From NCBI RefSeq assembly GCF_900110255.1, contig NZ_FODD01000033.1, positions 36,914 to 100,913 of the forward strand: a DNA stretch of 64,000 bases, read 5' to 3'. This document shows positions 1 through 7,404 of the stretch, piece after piece (position 1 is the first letter of the stretch; the number at the start of each line of letters is the position of its first letter). Source of the stretch: Actinacidiphila rubida (GTDB lineage: Bacteria > Actinomycetota > Actinomycetes > Streptomycetales > Streptomycetaceae). The position numbers were made by a program, and so were the translations under genes. The notes below the pieces were generated by a model. The model ran no database searches. It worked only from the letters and a program-made list of their open reading frames with translations, and was not told the DNA's origin.

Positions 1-816
1 CAGGCGGGCATGGCCCTCAACGACTGGGCGGACCGCGAGGAGGACGCCCGCGAGCGCCCCCAGCGGGTGCTGCCCTCGGGCCGGATCACCCCCGGCCAGG
101 CCCTGGCGGCCGGGATCGGGCTGACCGCGGCCGGGCTGGGCCTGGCCGCCGTCGCCGGCCGCACCACCGCGCTGTGCGCGGCCGCGCTGGCCGGCACCGT
201 GTGGGCCTACGACCTGCGCCTGAAGCACACCCCGGCCGGGCCCGCGGCGATGGCCGCCGCCCGCGGCCTGGACCTGCTGATGGGCGCCGCGGCCACCGCC
301 GGCCGCCCGCCCACCGCCACCGGCGCGGGTGGCGCGGGTGGTGCGGGGCGGGCGCTGGTGCCCGCGGCGCTGCTGGGCGCGCACACCTACGCGGTGACCG
401 CGGTCTCCCGCAGTGAGACGCGCGGCGGCGCGCCGGGCACCGCGGCCGCGGCGCTGGGCACCACCGCCGTCCTCGGCGCGCTGACCGCCGGCCTCCTGCC
501 CACCCCCACCCCCCTGCGCCCCCGGACCGCACCCGCGCCCGCGCCTGTTCCGGTGCGTGGCGCGTCGGGCGGTGCGCGGTGGCTGCGGGCCGCGCTGGCG
601 GGGGTGTACGTGGCGACGGCGGGCCGGCCGCTGCTGCACGCCGCGCTGAACGCGTCGCCGCCGCTGACGCAGAAGGCCGTCGGCGGCGGGATCAAGGCGG
701 TGATCCCGCTGCAGGCGGGGCTGGCAGCCCGCTCCGGGGCGGTGGCCCTGGCCGGCGCGCTGGCCGCCCTGGCGCCGGTGGCCGGGCGGGTCGCGCGGAA
801 GGTGAGCGTGACATGA
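1..816 (+). CDS. eboC: EboC, UbiA-like prenyltransferase family membrane protein (5' end outside window)
   Basis: Reading frame 1 is open from the first base, so the gene starts upstream; 271 residues are visible. Near the visible start NDWADREEDARER matches the first aspartate-rich motif (NDxxD) of UbiA prenyltransferases. Alternating hydrophobic Ala/Leu/Gly segments after it are consistent with several membrane helices. In ebo clusters the UbiA-like member is EboC, which probably acts in the cytoplasmic membrane; its substrate is not established. The stop overlaps the next start as ATGA. Identity rests on the motif and on the eboA, eboB, eboE and eboF genes downstream. An upstream eboD (3-dehydroquinate synthase-like) is expected but lies outside the window. 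Confidence 0.75.
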   Translation, partial: QAGMALNDWADREEDARERPQRVLPSGRITPGQALAAGIGLTAAGLGLAAVAGRTTALCAAALAGTVWAYDLRLKHTPAGPAAMAAARGLDLLMGAAATAGRPPTATGAGGAGGAGRALVPAALLGAHTYAVTAVSRSETRGGAPGTAAAALGTTAVLGALTAGLLPTPTPLRPRTAPAPAPVPVRGASGGARWLRAALAGVYVATAGRPLLHAALNASPPLTQKAVGGGIKAVIPLQAGLAARSGAVALAGALAALAPVAGRVARKVSVT

Positions 817-1745
817 GCCTGAAGCTGGGCTACGGCACGAACGGGCTGACGGACCTGCGGCTGGACGACGCGCTGGGGCTGCTGGCCGATCTGGGCTACG
901 ACGGTGTGGGTCTGACGCTGGACCACATGCACCTGGACCCGCTGGCACCCGATCTGGGCGCGCGGGCCGCGACGGTGGCCCGGCGCCTGGACGCGCTGGG
1001 ACTGTCGGTGGCGGTGGAGACCGGCGCGCGCTACGTGCTGGACCCGCGGGCCAAGCACGGCCCGTCCCTGCTGGATGCGGACCCGCAGGCCCGGGCGCAG
1101 CGGGCCGGCCTGCTGGTCACCGCGGTGCGGGTGGCGGCCGACCTCGGCGCCGTGGTGGTGCACGGCTTCAGCGGGCCGCTGCCCGCGGGCATGGCACCCG
1201 CCCGCGGATGGCACCTGCTGCAGGACGCGCTGGAACCGGTGCTCCACGCGGCGCACCAGGCCGGCGTGGTGCTGGCGATCGAGCCCGAACCGGGCCACCT
1301 GGTCGGCACGTTGGCCGACTTCCACCAGCTGCGCGACCGGCTGGGCGATCCGCCGGGCCTGCGGCTGACCCTGGACATCGGGCACTGCCAGTGCCTGGAA
1401 CCGGACCCGCCGCAGCGCTGCGTGGCCGCGGCCGCGCCGTGGCTGGCACACGTGCAGATCGAGGACATGCGCCGCGGCGTCCACGAGCACCTGCCCTTCG
1501 GCGACGGCGAGATCGACTTCCCGCCGGTGCTGGACGCCCTGGACGCCTGCGGCTACCAGGGCCTGGTCGTCGTCGAGCTGCCCCGGCACAGCCACGCCGG
1601 TCCCGCGCTGGCCGCCGCGTCGCTGGAGTTCCTGCGCACGGCACGGCCCGCACACACGGCCCGCACCACAGCAGGAGCAGCAGCAGGGGCAGGCGCCGGC
1701 GTCGCGCCGGCGGGACGGAGCGAGGAAGGCGGCAGGCGATGGTGA
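813..1745 (+). CDS. Sugar phosphate isomerase/epimerase-like TIM-barrel protein in the ebo operon
   Basis: A 310-residue protein of the xylose isomerase-like TIM-barrel family (AP endonuclease 2 fold). Supporting segments are LGYGTNGL at the start, VAIEPEPGH-like LAIEPEPGHL in the middle, LTLDIGHC and then HVQIEDM and HEHLPFGDGEIDF. The E, D/H, H and E residues sit where this fold binds divalent metal. The ATG overlaps the eboC stop (ATGA), and the gene ends inside the eboA start, so translation is coupled. EboE further downstream has the same fold, so the operon carries two TIM barrels. The substrate cannot be read from the sequence. Confidence 0.8.
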   Translation: MSLKLGYGTNGLTDLRLDDALGLLADLGYDGVGLTLDHMHLDPLAPDLGARAATVARRLDALGLSVAVETGARYVLDPRAKHGPSLLDADPQARAQRAGLLVTAVRVAADLGAVVVHGFSGPLPAGMAPARGWHLLQDALEPVLHAAHQAGVVLAIEPEPGHLVGTLADFHQLRDRLGDPPGLRLTLDIGHCQCLEPDPPQRCVAAAAPWLAHVQIEDMRRGVHEHLPFGDGEIDFPPVLDALDACGYQGLVVVELPRHSHAGPALAAASLEFLRTARPAHTARTTAGAAAGAGAGVAPAGRSEEGGRRW

Positions 1746-2347
1746 CGGGCGCGGCACAGGTACGGGCGGGACTGCCGGCCGCGGGCGCGGCATGGCTGGA
1801 CGCGGCGCTGACCGCGGCGGCCGAGGAAACCACGGCCCCCGGACCCGCCGCGATGCCCGCCTGGCAGGTCGCGTTCGCCTCCGCGGGCCGCGCCCTGGAC
1901 GGCGAGCAGGCCGCCGACGCGGCGCGGGTGCTGCTGCTGGAGGCGGCCGGCGCCGGCGGGCCGGTGCTGGCGCGCCTGTACCGGCGCGGAAGCGCCGGCG
2001 AGCGGCGCGCGGTGCTGGCGGCGCTGCCCGTCCTGGACGTCGACCCCGGCGACGGGCTGCCGCTGGTGGAGGACGCGCTGCGGACCAACGACACCCGGCT
2101 GGTGGCCGCGGCCCTGGGCCCCTACGCCGCCGCCCACCTGCCGGCCCACGCCTGGCGGCACGCGGTCCTCAAATGCCTGTTCACCGGCGTGCCGGTGACG
2201 GTGATCGCCGGCCTTGAACGGCGGGCGGCAGGCGACGGCGAACTGGCCCGGATGCTGCGGGACTTCGCCGCCGAACGCGTCGCGGCCGCCCGCGCGGTCC
2301 CGGCGGACCTGACACAGGTGCTGGCGTTGACCGAGCAGGAAGGCTGA
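1739..2347 (+). CDS. eboA: EboA family protein
   Basis: A 202-residue, Ala/Leu-rich, mostly helical protein between the TIM-barrel gene and eboB, where EboA is expected. The conserved-looking stretch RTNDTRLVAAALGPYAA followed by AWRHAVLKCLFTGVPV resembles the EboA family core (repeat-like helices, NDxRLxxAALG). Its biochemical role is unknown; in cyanobacteria the ebo genes are needed for export of the scytonemin precursor. The ATG at 1739 overlaps the preceding stop; GTG at 1742 is the alternative. No signal peptide is seen, so it is probably cytoplasmic. Confidence 0.75.
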   Translation: MVTGAAQVRAGLPAAGAAWLDAALTAAAEETTAPGPAAMPAWQVAFASAGRALDGEQAADAARVLLLEAAGAGGPVLARLYRRGSAGERRAVLAALPVLDVDPGDGLPLVEDALRTNDTRLVAAALGPYAAAHLPAHAWRHAVLKCLFTGVPVTVIAGLERRAAGDGELARMLRDFAAERVAAARAVPADLTQVLALTEQEG

Positions 2348-2355
2348 GGTTGGCG

Positions 2356-3216
2356 ATGCGAATCTTCGACCCGCACATCCACATGACGTCCCGGACCACC
2401 GACGACTACGCGGCGATGCACGCGGCCGGCGTGCGGGCCCTGGTCGAACCGTCGTTCTGGCTGGGGCAGCCCCGCACCTCCCCGCAGACGTTCTTCGACT
2501 ACTTCGACGCGCTGCTGGGCTGGGAGCCGTTCCGCGCCGCGCAGTACGGCATCGCCCATCACTGCACGCTGGCGCTCAACCCCAAGGAGGCCAACGACCC
2601 GCGGCTGGCGGAGGTCCTGGACGAACTGCCCGCCTACCTGCTCAAGGACCAGGTCGTGGCCGTCGGGGAGATCGGCTACGACGCGATGACCCCGGCCGAG
2701 GACCAGGCACTGGCCGTGCAGCTGGAACTGGCCGCGGCCGCCGGCCTGCCCGCGCTGGTCCACACCCCGCACCGCGACAAACTCGCCGGAGTGCACCGCA
2801 CCCTGCAGATGGTCGCCGACTCCCCGCTGCCCGTCGAACGGGTCCTGCTGGACCACCTCAACGAGACGACGGTCGCCGCCGCCCGCGAGTCCGGCGCGTG
2901 GATGGGCTTCTCGGTCTACCCCGACACCAAGATGGACGAACAGCGCATGGTCGCCGTCCTGCGGCAGTACGGCTGCGAGCGGGTCCTGGTCAACTCCGCC
3001 GCCGACTGGGGCCACAGCGACCCGCTGAAGACCCGCAAGGTCGCCGACGCGATGCTCGCCGCCGGCTTCGACCACGACGCGGTCGACCTCGTGCTGTGGC
3101 GCAACCCGGTGGCCTTCTACGGGCAAAGCGGCCGCCTGCGCCTGGACATCGACCAGGCCCGCACCCACGAGCAGGCACTGTTCGCCGGCAACTCCGTTGC
3201 GCGCGGAGGCGAGTGA
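2356..3216 (+). CDS. eboB: EboB, TatD-family metal-dependent hydrolase
   Basis: A 286-residue amidohydrolase-fold protein. It opens with MRIFDPHIHMTS, the HxH metal motif of TatD/amidohydrolases; VAVGEIGYD supplies the bridging glutamate, LVHTPH and VLLDHLNE supply metal histidines, and LVNSAADWGHSD supplies the late aspartate. These are the expected TatD metal ligands, so a hydrolase is likely. In ebo clusters this member is EboB. The ATG at 2356 is preferred over the in-frame TTG at 2350 because it begins exactly at the conserved metal-binding strand. It lies 8 bases after eboA and 3 bases before eboE. Confidence 0.85.
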   Translation: MRIFDPHIHMTSRTTDDYAAMHAAGVRALVEPSFWLGQPRTSPQTFFDYFDALLGWEPFRAAQYGIAHHCTLALNPKEANDPRLAEVLDELPAYLLKDQVVAVGEIGYDAMTPAEDQALAVQLELAAAAGLPALVHTPHRDKLAGVHRTLQMVADSPLPVERVLLDHLNETTVAAARESGAWMGFSVYPDTKMDEQRMVAVLRQYGCERVLVNSAADWGHSDPLKTRKVADAMLAAGFDHDAVDLVLWRNPVAFYGQSGRLRLDIDQARTHEQALFAGNSVARGGE

Positions 3217-3219
3217 GGC

Positions 3220-4392
3220 GTGCGGTTCACCCACCCCGACGGCTCGACCCTCCACCTGGCCTACTGCACCAACGTCCACGGCGCGGAGACCCTGGACGCG
3301 GTGATCGCCCAACTGGGCGCCTACTGCGAACCGGTACGCCGCCACCTGGACACCCCCCGCCTGGGCGTGGGCCTGTGGCTGGCCCGCGACGCGGCCACCG
3401 CCCTGGCCGCCTCACCGGCCGCCCTGGCCCACCTGCGCGGCGAACTGGAACGCCGCTCACTGGAAGTGGTCACCCTCAACGGCTTCCCCTACCAGGGCTT
3501 CGGCGCCGCCAGCGTGAAGTACCGCGTCTACCGGCCCGACTGGACCGAGCCCGCCCGCCTGGACTACACCCTGGACCTGGCGCGGATCCTGGCCGCACTG
3601 CTGCCCGACGACGTCGGCGAAGGCACCATCTCCACCCTGCCACTGGGCTGGCACACCGCCGTCGACGCCACCGCCCGGCACACCTGCCGGACCGCCCTGA
3701 CCACCCTGGCCGGCTCCCTGGACCAACTGCAGCAGGACACCGGCCGCTCGGTGCGCATCGCGGTGGAACCCGAACCGGGCTGCGCGGTGGAGACCACCGC
3801 CGACGCCGTCGACGCCCTCGCGGACCTGCCCGCGCACCGCATCGGCGTGTGCCTGGACACCTGCCACCTGGCCACCGCCTTCGAGGAACCGGCCGCCGCA
3901 CTGGCCCGGTTGCACACCGCCGGCATCGACGTGGTCAAGGCGCAGCTGTCCGCGGCCCTGCACGCCCCCACCCCGGCCGACCCGGCCGTCCGCACGGCCC
4001 TGGCCGCCTTCGACGAACCGCGGTTCCTGCACCAGACCCGCGCCCGCCACGGCACCCTCCTGCACGCCAGCGACGACCTGGGACCGGCCCTGAACGGCAC
4101 CGCACTGCCCGACGACGTGCCCTGGCGCTCCCACTTCCACGTGCCGCTGCACGCCCCGCCCGCGCCACCGCTGACCTCCACCACCGCCGTACTCAAGGAC
4201 GCACTGGCCGAACTGGCCGGCGGCCGCCACCCCCGCTGCCACCACCTGGAGGTGGAGACCTACACCTGGCAGGCCCTGCCGCCGGCGCTGCGCCCCGCCG
4301 ACGACGCCGCCCTGGCCGCCGGGATCGCCGCCGAACTGGCCCTGGCCCGCGACTGGCTGACCGACCTGGGATGCAAGGAGCAGCAGCCGTGA
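3220..4392 (+). CDS. eboE: EboE, metabolite-traffic TIM-barrel protein
   Basis: A 390-residue xylose isomerase-like TIM-barrel protein, longer than the simple isomerase upstream, as is usual for EboE. Signature segments are LAYCTNVHGAET near the start, LNGFPYQGFG, IAVEPEPGC, IGVCLDTCHLA, SHFHVPLH and LEVETYTW. The E, D, H and E residues fit the metal site of the fold. It starts with GTG three bases after the eboB stop and overlaps eboF as GTGA. Family members are annotated as metabolite traffic proteins from the cyanobacterial Ebo system; the reaction is unknown. Confidence 0.9.
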   Translation: MRFTHPDGSTLHLAYCTNVHGAETLDAVIAQLGAYCEPVRRHLDTPRLGVGLWLARDAATALAASPAALAHLRGELERRSLEVVTLNGFPYQGFGAASVKYRVYRPDWTEPARLDYTLDLARILAALLPDDVGEGTISTLPLGWHTAVDATARHTCRTALTTLAGSLDQLQQDTGRSVRIAVEPEPGCAVETTADAVDALADLPAHRIGVCLDTCHLATAFEEPAAALARLHTAGIDVVKAQLSAALHAPTPADPAVRTALAAFDEPRFLHQTRARHGTLLHASDDLGPALNGTALPDDVPWRSHFHVPLHAPPAPPLTSTTAVLKDALAELAGGRHPRCHHLEVETYTWQALPPALRPADDAALAAGIAAELALARDWLTDLGCKEQQP

Positions 4393-5765
4393 CACCCACC
4401 CCCCTGATGGTCCTCGACGTCGTCGGACTGACCCCCGCCCTGCTGGAGCACATGCCGCACCTGCAGTCCCTGGGCCGCACCGGATCACGGGCCGAACTGG
4501 GCACCGTCCTGCCCGCGGTGACCTGCAGCGCCCAGTCCACGTTCCTGACCGGCACCCTGCCGGCCGACCACGGCATCGTCGGCAACGGCTGGTACTTCCG
4601 CGACCTGGGCGAGGTCCTGCTGTGGCGGCAGCACAACGGCCTGGTCGGCGGCGACAAACTCTGGGACGCCGCCCGCCGCCGCCACCCCGGCTACCGCGTG
4701 GCGAACATCTGCTGGTGGTACGCGATGGGCGCCGACGTCGACATCACCGTCACCCCCCGCCCCGTCTACCACGCCGACGGCCGCAAGGAACCCGACTGCT
4801 ACACCCAGCCGCCCGCCCTGCACGACGAACTGACCACCGCCCTGGGCACGTTCCCGCTGTTCAGCTACTGGGGCCCGGGCGCGGGCATCGCCTCCAGCCA
4901 GTGGATCATCGACGCCGCCGCCCACGTCAACCGCACCCACCACCCCGACCTGACCCTGGTCTACGTCCCCCACCTGGACTACGACCTGCAGCGCTACGGA
5001 CCCCACGACCCGCGCGCCCACGCCGCCGCCACCGCACTCGACGACGCCCTGGCACCGCTGCTGGCCCAGGCCCGCGCCCAGGGCCGCACCGTGGTGGCCC
5101 TGTCCGAGTACGGCATCACCACCGTCGACCACCCCGTCGACATCAACCGGGCACTGCGCCGCGCCGGCTACCTCGCCGTCCACACCCAGGCCGGCATGGA
5201 GTACCTGGACCCGGCCGCCTCACGGGCCTTCGCCGTCGCCGACCACCAGGTCGCGCACGTCTACGTCCGCGACGACACCGACATCCCCGCCGTGCGGCAG
5301 GTCCTGCAGGACCTGCCCGGCATCGCCCACGTCCTGGACGAGGCCGGCAAGAAGGACAACGGCCTGGACCACCCCCGCTCCGGGGAACTCCTGGCGATCG
5401 CCGACGCCGACGCCTGGTTCACCTACTACTACTGGCTCGACGACGCCGCCGCCCCGGACTTCGCCCGCCTGGTGGAGATCCACCGCAAACCCGGCTACGA
5501 CCCCGCGGAACTGTTCCTCGACCCCCACGACCCCTACGTGAAGGTCAAGGCGGCCACCGCGCTGGCCCGCAAGAAACTCGGGATGCGCTACCGGATGGCC
5601 GTCGTCCCGCTGGACGGCGACGCGGTCCGCGGCAGCCACGGCCGGCTGCCCGACCACGCCCAGGACGCCCCGGTCCTGCTGTGCTCCACCCCCGGCGCCC
5701 TGCCCGGCCAGGTCGCCGCCACCGACGTCAAAGCGCTGCTGCTGCGCCTGGCAGGCCTCCACTGA
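4389..5765 (+). CDS. eboF: EboF-like alkaline phosphatase/nucleotide pyrophosphatase-fold protein
   Basis: A 458-residue alkaline phosphatase superfamily protein (type I phosphodiesterase/nucleotide pyrophosphatase). MVLDVVGL carries the first metal aspartate, VTCSAQSTFLTGTLPADHGIVGNGW carries the nucleophile region (Thr/Ser before FLTG), and VYVPHLDYDLQRYGP, VVALSEYGI and GSHGRLP supply later Asp and His ligands. No signal peptide is visible, so a cytoplasmic or membrane-associated role is likely. The GTG overlaps the eboE stop as GTGA, and the gene ends the tightly coupled operon. A hairpin at 5839 follows. The natural substrate is unknown. Confidence 0.85.
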   Translation: MTPTPLMVLDVVGLTPALLEHMPHLQSLGRTGSRAELGTVLPAVTCSAQSTFLTGTLPADHGIVGNGWYFRDLGEVLLWRQHNGLVGGDKLWDAARRRHPGYRVANICWWYAMGADVDITVTPRPVYHADGRKEPDCYTQPPALHDELTTALGTFPLFSYWGPGAGIASSQWIIDAAAHVNRTHHPDLTLVYVPHLDYDLQRYGPHDPRAHAAATALDDALAPLLAQARAQGRTVVALSEYGITTVDHPVDINRALRRAGYLAVHTQAGMEYLDPAASRAFAVADHQVAHVYVRDDTDIPAVRQVLQDLPGIAHVLDEAGKKDNGLDHPRSGELLAIADADAWFTYYYWLDDAAAPDFARLVEIHRKPGYDPAELFLDPHDPYVKVKAATALARKKLGMRYRMAVVPLDGDAVRGSHGRLPDHAQDAPVLLCSTPGALPGQVAATDVKALLLRLAGLH

Positions 5766-5838
5766 CCACCCCGCCGCCACGGCCACCGGCCACCCCACCC
5801 CACCCCACCCCCACCCCTGTTTTTCGACACCCAGTCTT

Positions 5839-5862
5839 GCGGCGCGCTCACCGGCGCGCCGC
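5839..5862. terminator. Perfect 9-bp hairpin after eboF
   Basis: GCGGCGCGC and its exact reverse complement are separated by a 6-base loop, 74 bases after the eboF stop. There is no U-tract, which is common for actinomycete terminators. It probably separates ebo transcription from the ScyD-like gene. Confidence 0.55.
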
Positions 5863-5870
5863 ACCGACGC

Positions 5871-5887
5871 CCCCGCACCGTGCGGGG
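5871..5887. other. Second 7-bp hairpin just upstream of the ScyD-like gene
   Basis: CCCCGCA and TGCGGGG flank a 3-base loop and end 14 bases before the ribosome binding site GAGGAGAG of the next gene. It may extend the terminator region or shape the leader of the downstream mRNA; the sequence does not decide between these. Confidence 0.35.
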
Positions 5888-5908
5888 CGCGCCAAGTTGA
5901 GGAGAGAG

Positions 5909-7069
5909 ATGTCTGTTTCCCGCAACTCCTGGGCGGGCGCCGTCGTCGTGGCGGCAGCCGTGGGCAGCCTGGCTGCCGCCACGATCCCCGGCCAGGCCGC
6001 CACGCCGGCCGCCCACCCGCACCCGGCCACCGCGCCGGTCGTCGTGGCCTCCGGCCTGCACAACCCGCGGGCGGTGCGGCTGCAGCCCGACGGGTCGCTG
6101 CTGGTCACCGAGGCCGGATCCGGGCCGGCCACGGCCTGCACGACCCCCAACACCCAGTGCGTGGGCGACACCGCCTCGCTGTACAAGATCAAGGGCTCCT
6201 GGCAGGGCCGGGTCGTCACCGGCCTGACCTCGCAGCTGATCGTGCGGGCCGACGGCTCCGGCGTGGTCAGCGGCCCCATCGAGGCCGACGCCGGCCCGAC
6301 CGGCAGCACCTACCGCATCCTGTACGGCCTGTCGGGCACCCCCGACACCCGCGCCGCACTGGGCCCGGCCGCCGCCCCGCTGGGCACGCTGAGCACCAGC
6401 ACCGGCAAGGTGCTGGGCGACCTGGGCGTCCACGAGGAGCTCAACGACCCCGACTCGGTGCTGGGCAACAACGACGTGTACTCCAACCCCTGGCACTTCG
6501 CCCGCGACGGCCAGGACTTCCTGGCCACCGACGCCGGCGCCAACGACCTGATCCGCATCCACCCCGACGGCACCACCCAGACCGCCGCGCTGTTCCCGAA
6601 CAACATCGTCCCGCCCGCCGCTTCGGCCGGCACCGTCCACCCCGACGCGCCGGCCGGGCAGGCCGAAGCGGTGCCCACCGGCATCGTCCGCGGCGTCGAC
6701 GGCGCCTTCTACATCACCGACATGAGCGGCATCCGCACCGGACTGGGCCGCATCTGGCGGTACGTCTCCGGCGGCCAGCCCACCGTCTTCGCCACCGGCC
6801 TGACCGGCTCCATCGACGTGGACCTGGCCCCCAACGGCGACCTGATCGTCCTGTCCTACACCCAGGGCGGCACCTCGCCCACCCAGACCTCGCCCGGCGC
6901 GCTGATCCGCGTCAACCACCGCACCGGCGCGTGGAGCGTCATCGACACCGGCGACGTCCTCAACCAGCCCACCGGCCTGGCCGTCACCGCCCGCGGCGAC
7001 GTCTACGTCACCAACAACACCCAGGGCACCAGCGGCGAGCTGCTGAAGTTCACCGGCGCCGCGTCCTGA
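5909..7069 (+). CDS. ScyD/ScyE family secreted beta-propeller protein
   Basis: A 386-residue exported protein. Residues 1-30 form a signal peptide (hydrophobic AVVVAAAVGSLAAA, then Ala-rich cleavage region). The rest shows NHL/SMP-30-like propeller blades: VVASGLHNPRAVRLQPDGSLLVTEAG, NPWHFARDGQDFLATDAGANDLIRI, VPTGIVRGVDGAFYITDMSG, SIDVDLAPNGDLIVLS and QPTGLAVTARGDVYVTNN. This is the pattern of proteins named after ScyD and ScyE of scytonemin biosynthesis. It lies directly after an ebo operon whose cyanobacterial relative serves the scytonemin pathway. The ATG has a strong GAGGAGAG site. Its ligand or reaction is unknown. Confidence 0.85.
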   Translation: MSVSRNSWAGAVVVAAAVGSLAAATIPGQAATPAAHPHPATAPVVVASGLHNPRAVRLQPDGSLLVTEAGSGPATACTTPNTQCVGDTASLYKIKGSWQGRVVTGLTSQLIVRADGSGVVSGPIEADAGPTGSTYRILYGLSGTPDTRAALGPAAAPLGTLSTSTGKVLGDLGVHEELNDPDSVLGNNDVYSNPWHFARDGQDFLATDAGANDLIRIHPDGTTQTAALFPNNIVPPAASAGTVHPDAPAGQAEAVPTGIVRGVDGAFYITDMSGIRTGLGRIWRYVSGGQPTVFATGLTGSIDVDLAPNGDLIVLSYTQGGTSPTQTSPGALIRVNHRTGAWSVIDTGDVLNQPTGLAVTARGDVYVTNNTQGTSGELLKFTGAAS

Positions 7070-7404
7070 CCCGCAACACCCCGCATTCTCCCCACCGTTC
7101 ACCGCGCCACCGCGAGCTCCAGGCGCCACCGGCGCCGGTGGGGCCGGCCCGAACCGGCCGTCCCCACCGGCACCACCACCGTCACCACCGCCGTCACCAC
7201 CGTCACCACCTCCCACCAGTCCACGTGGTCCCAGGAGTTGCACCCGCCCCAGGCGATGCGTCCCGTTACCGCGCAGTCGGCTGGGCAGTGTTCACGCCCC
7301 CGCCCCCCGCGCGTGGCCGGGGCGTGGGCCGCGAGGGCTTGCCTGGTGGACGGGCCCTGGCCGAACGGCGGCCGCAGGGTGAACTGCACGGCAGGAGGGG
7401 CGAG
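7070..7404. other. Intergenic stretch, no gene seen
   Basis: Between the propeller gene and the nucleotidase gene. It contains a low-complexity (CACCAC/GTC)n-like tract at about 7170-7215 and no convincing ORF. The promoter of the nucleotidase should lie in the last 150 bases, but no clear -10/-35 boxes were found. Confidence 0.5.

Noticed and set aside
2898..4388. Long open frame running into the EboF frame
   Set aside because: The upstream part is an Arg/Pro/Gly-rich shadow of eboB and eboE in another frame; the real start of EboF is the GTG at 4389.
7170..7215. Possible CRISPR or tandem-repeat array
   Set aside because: Only a short (CACCAC/GTC) low-complexity tract without spacers; no cas genes in the window.
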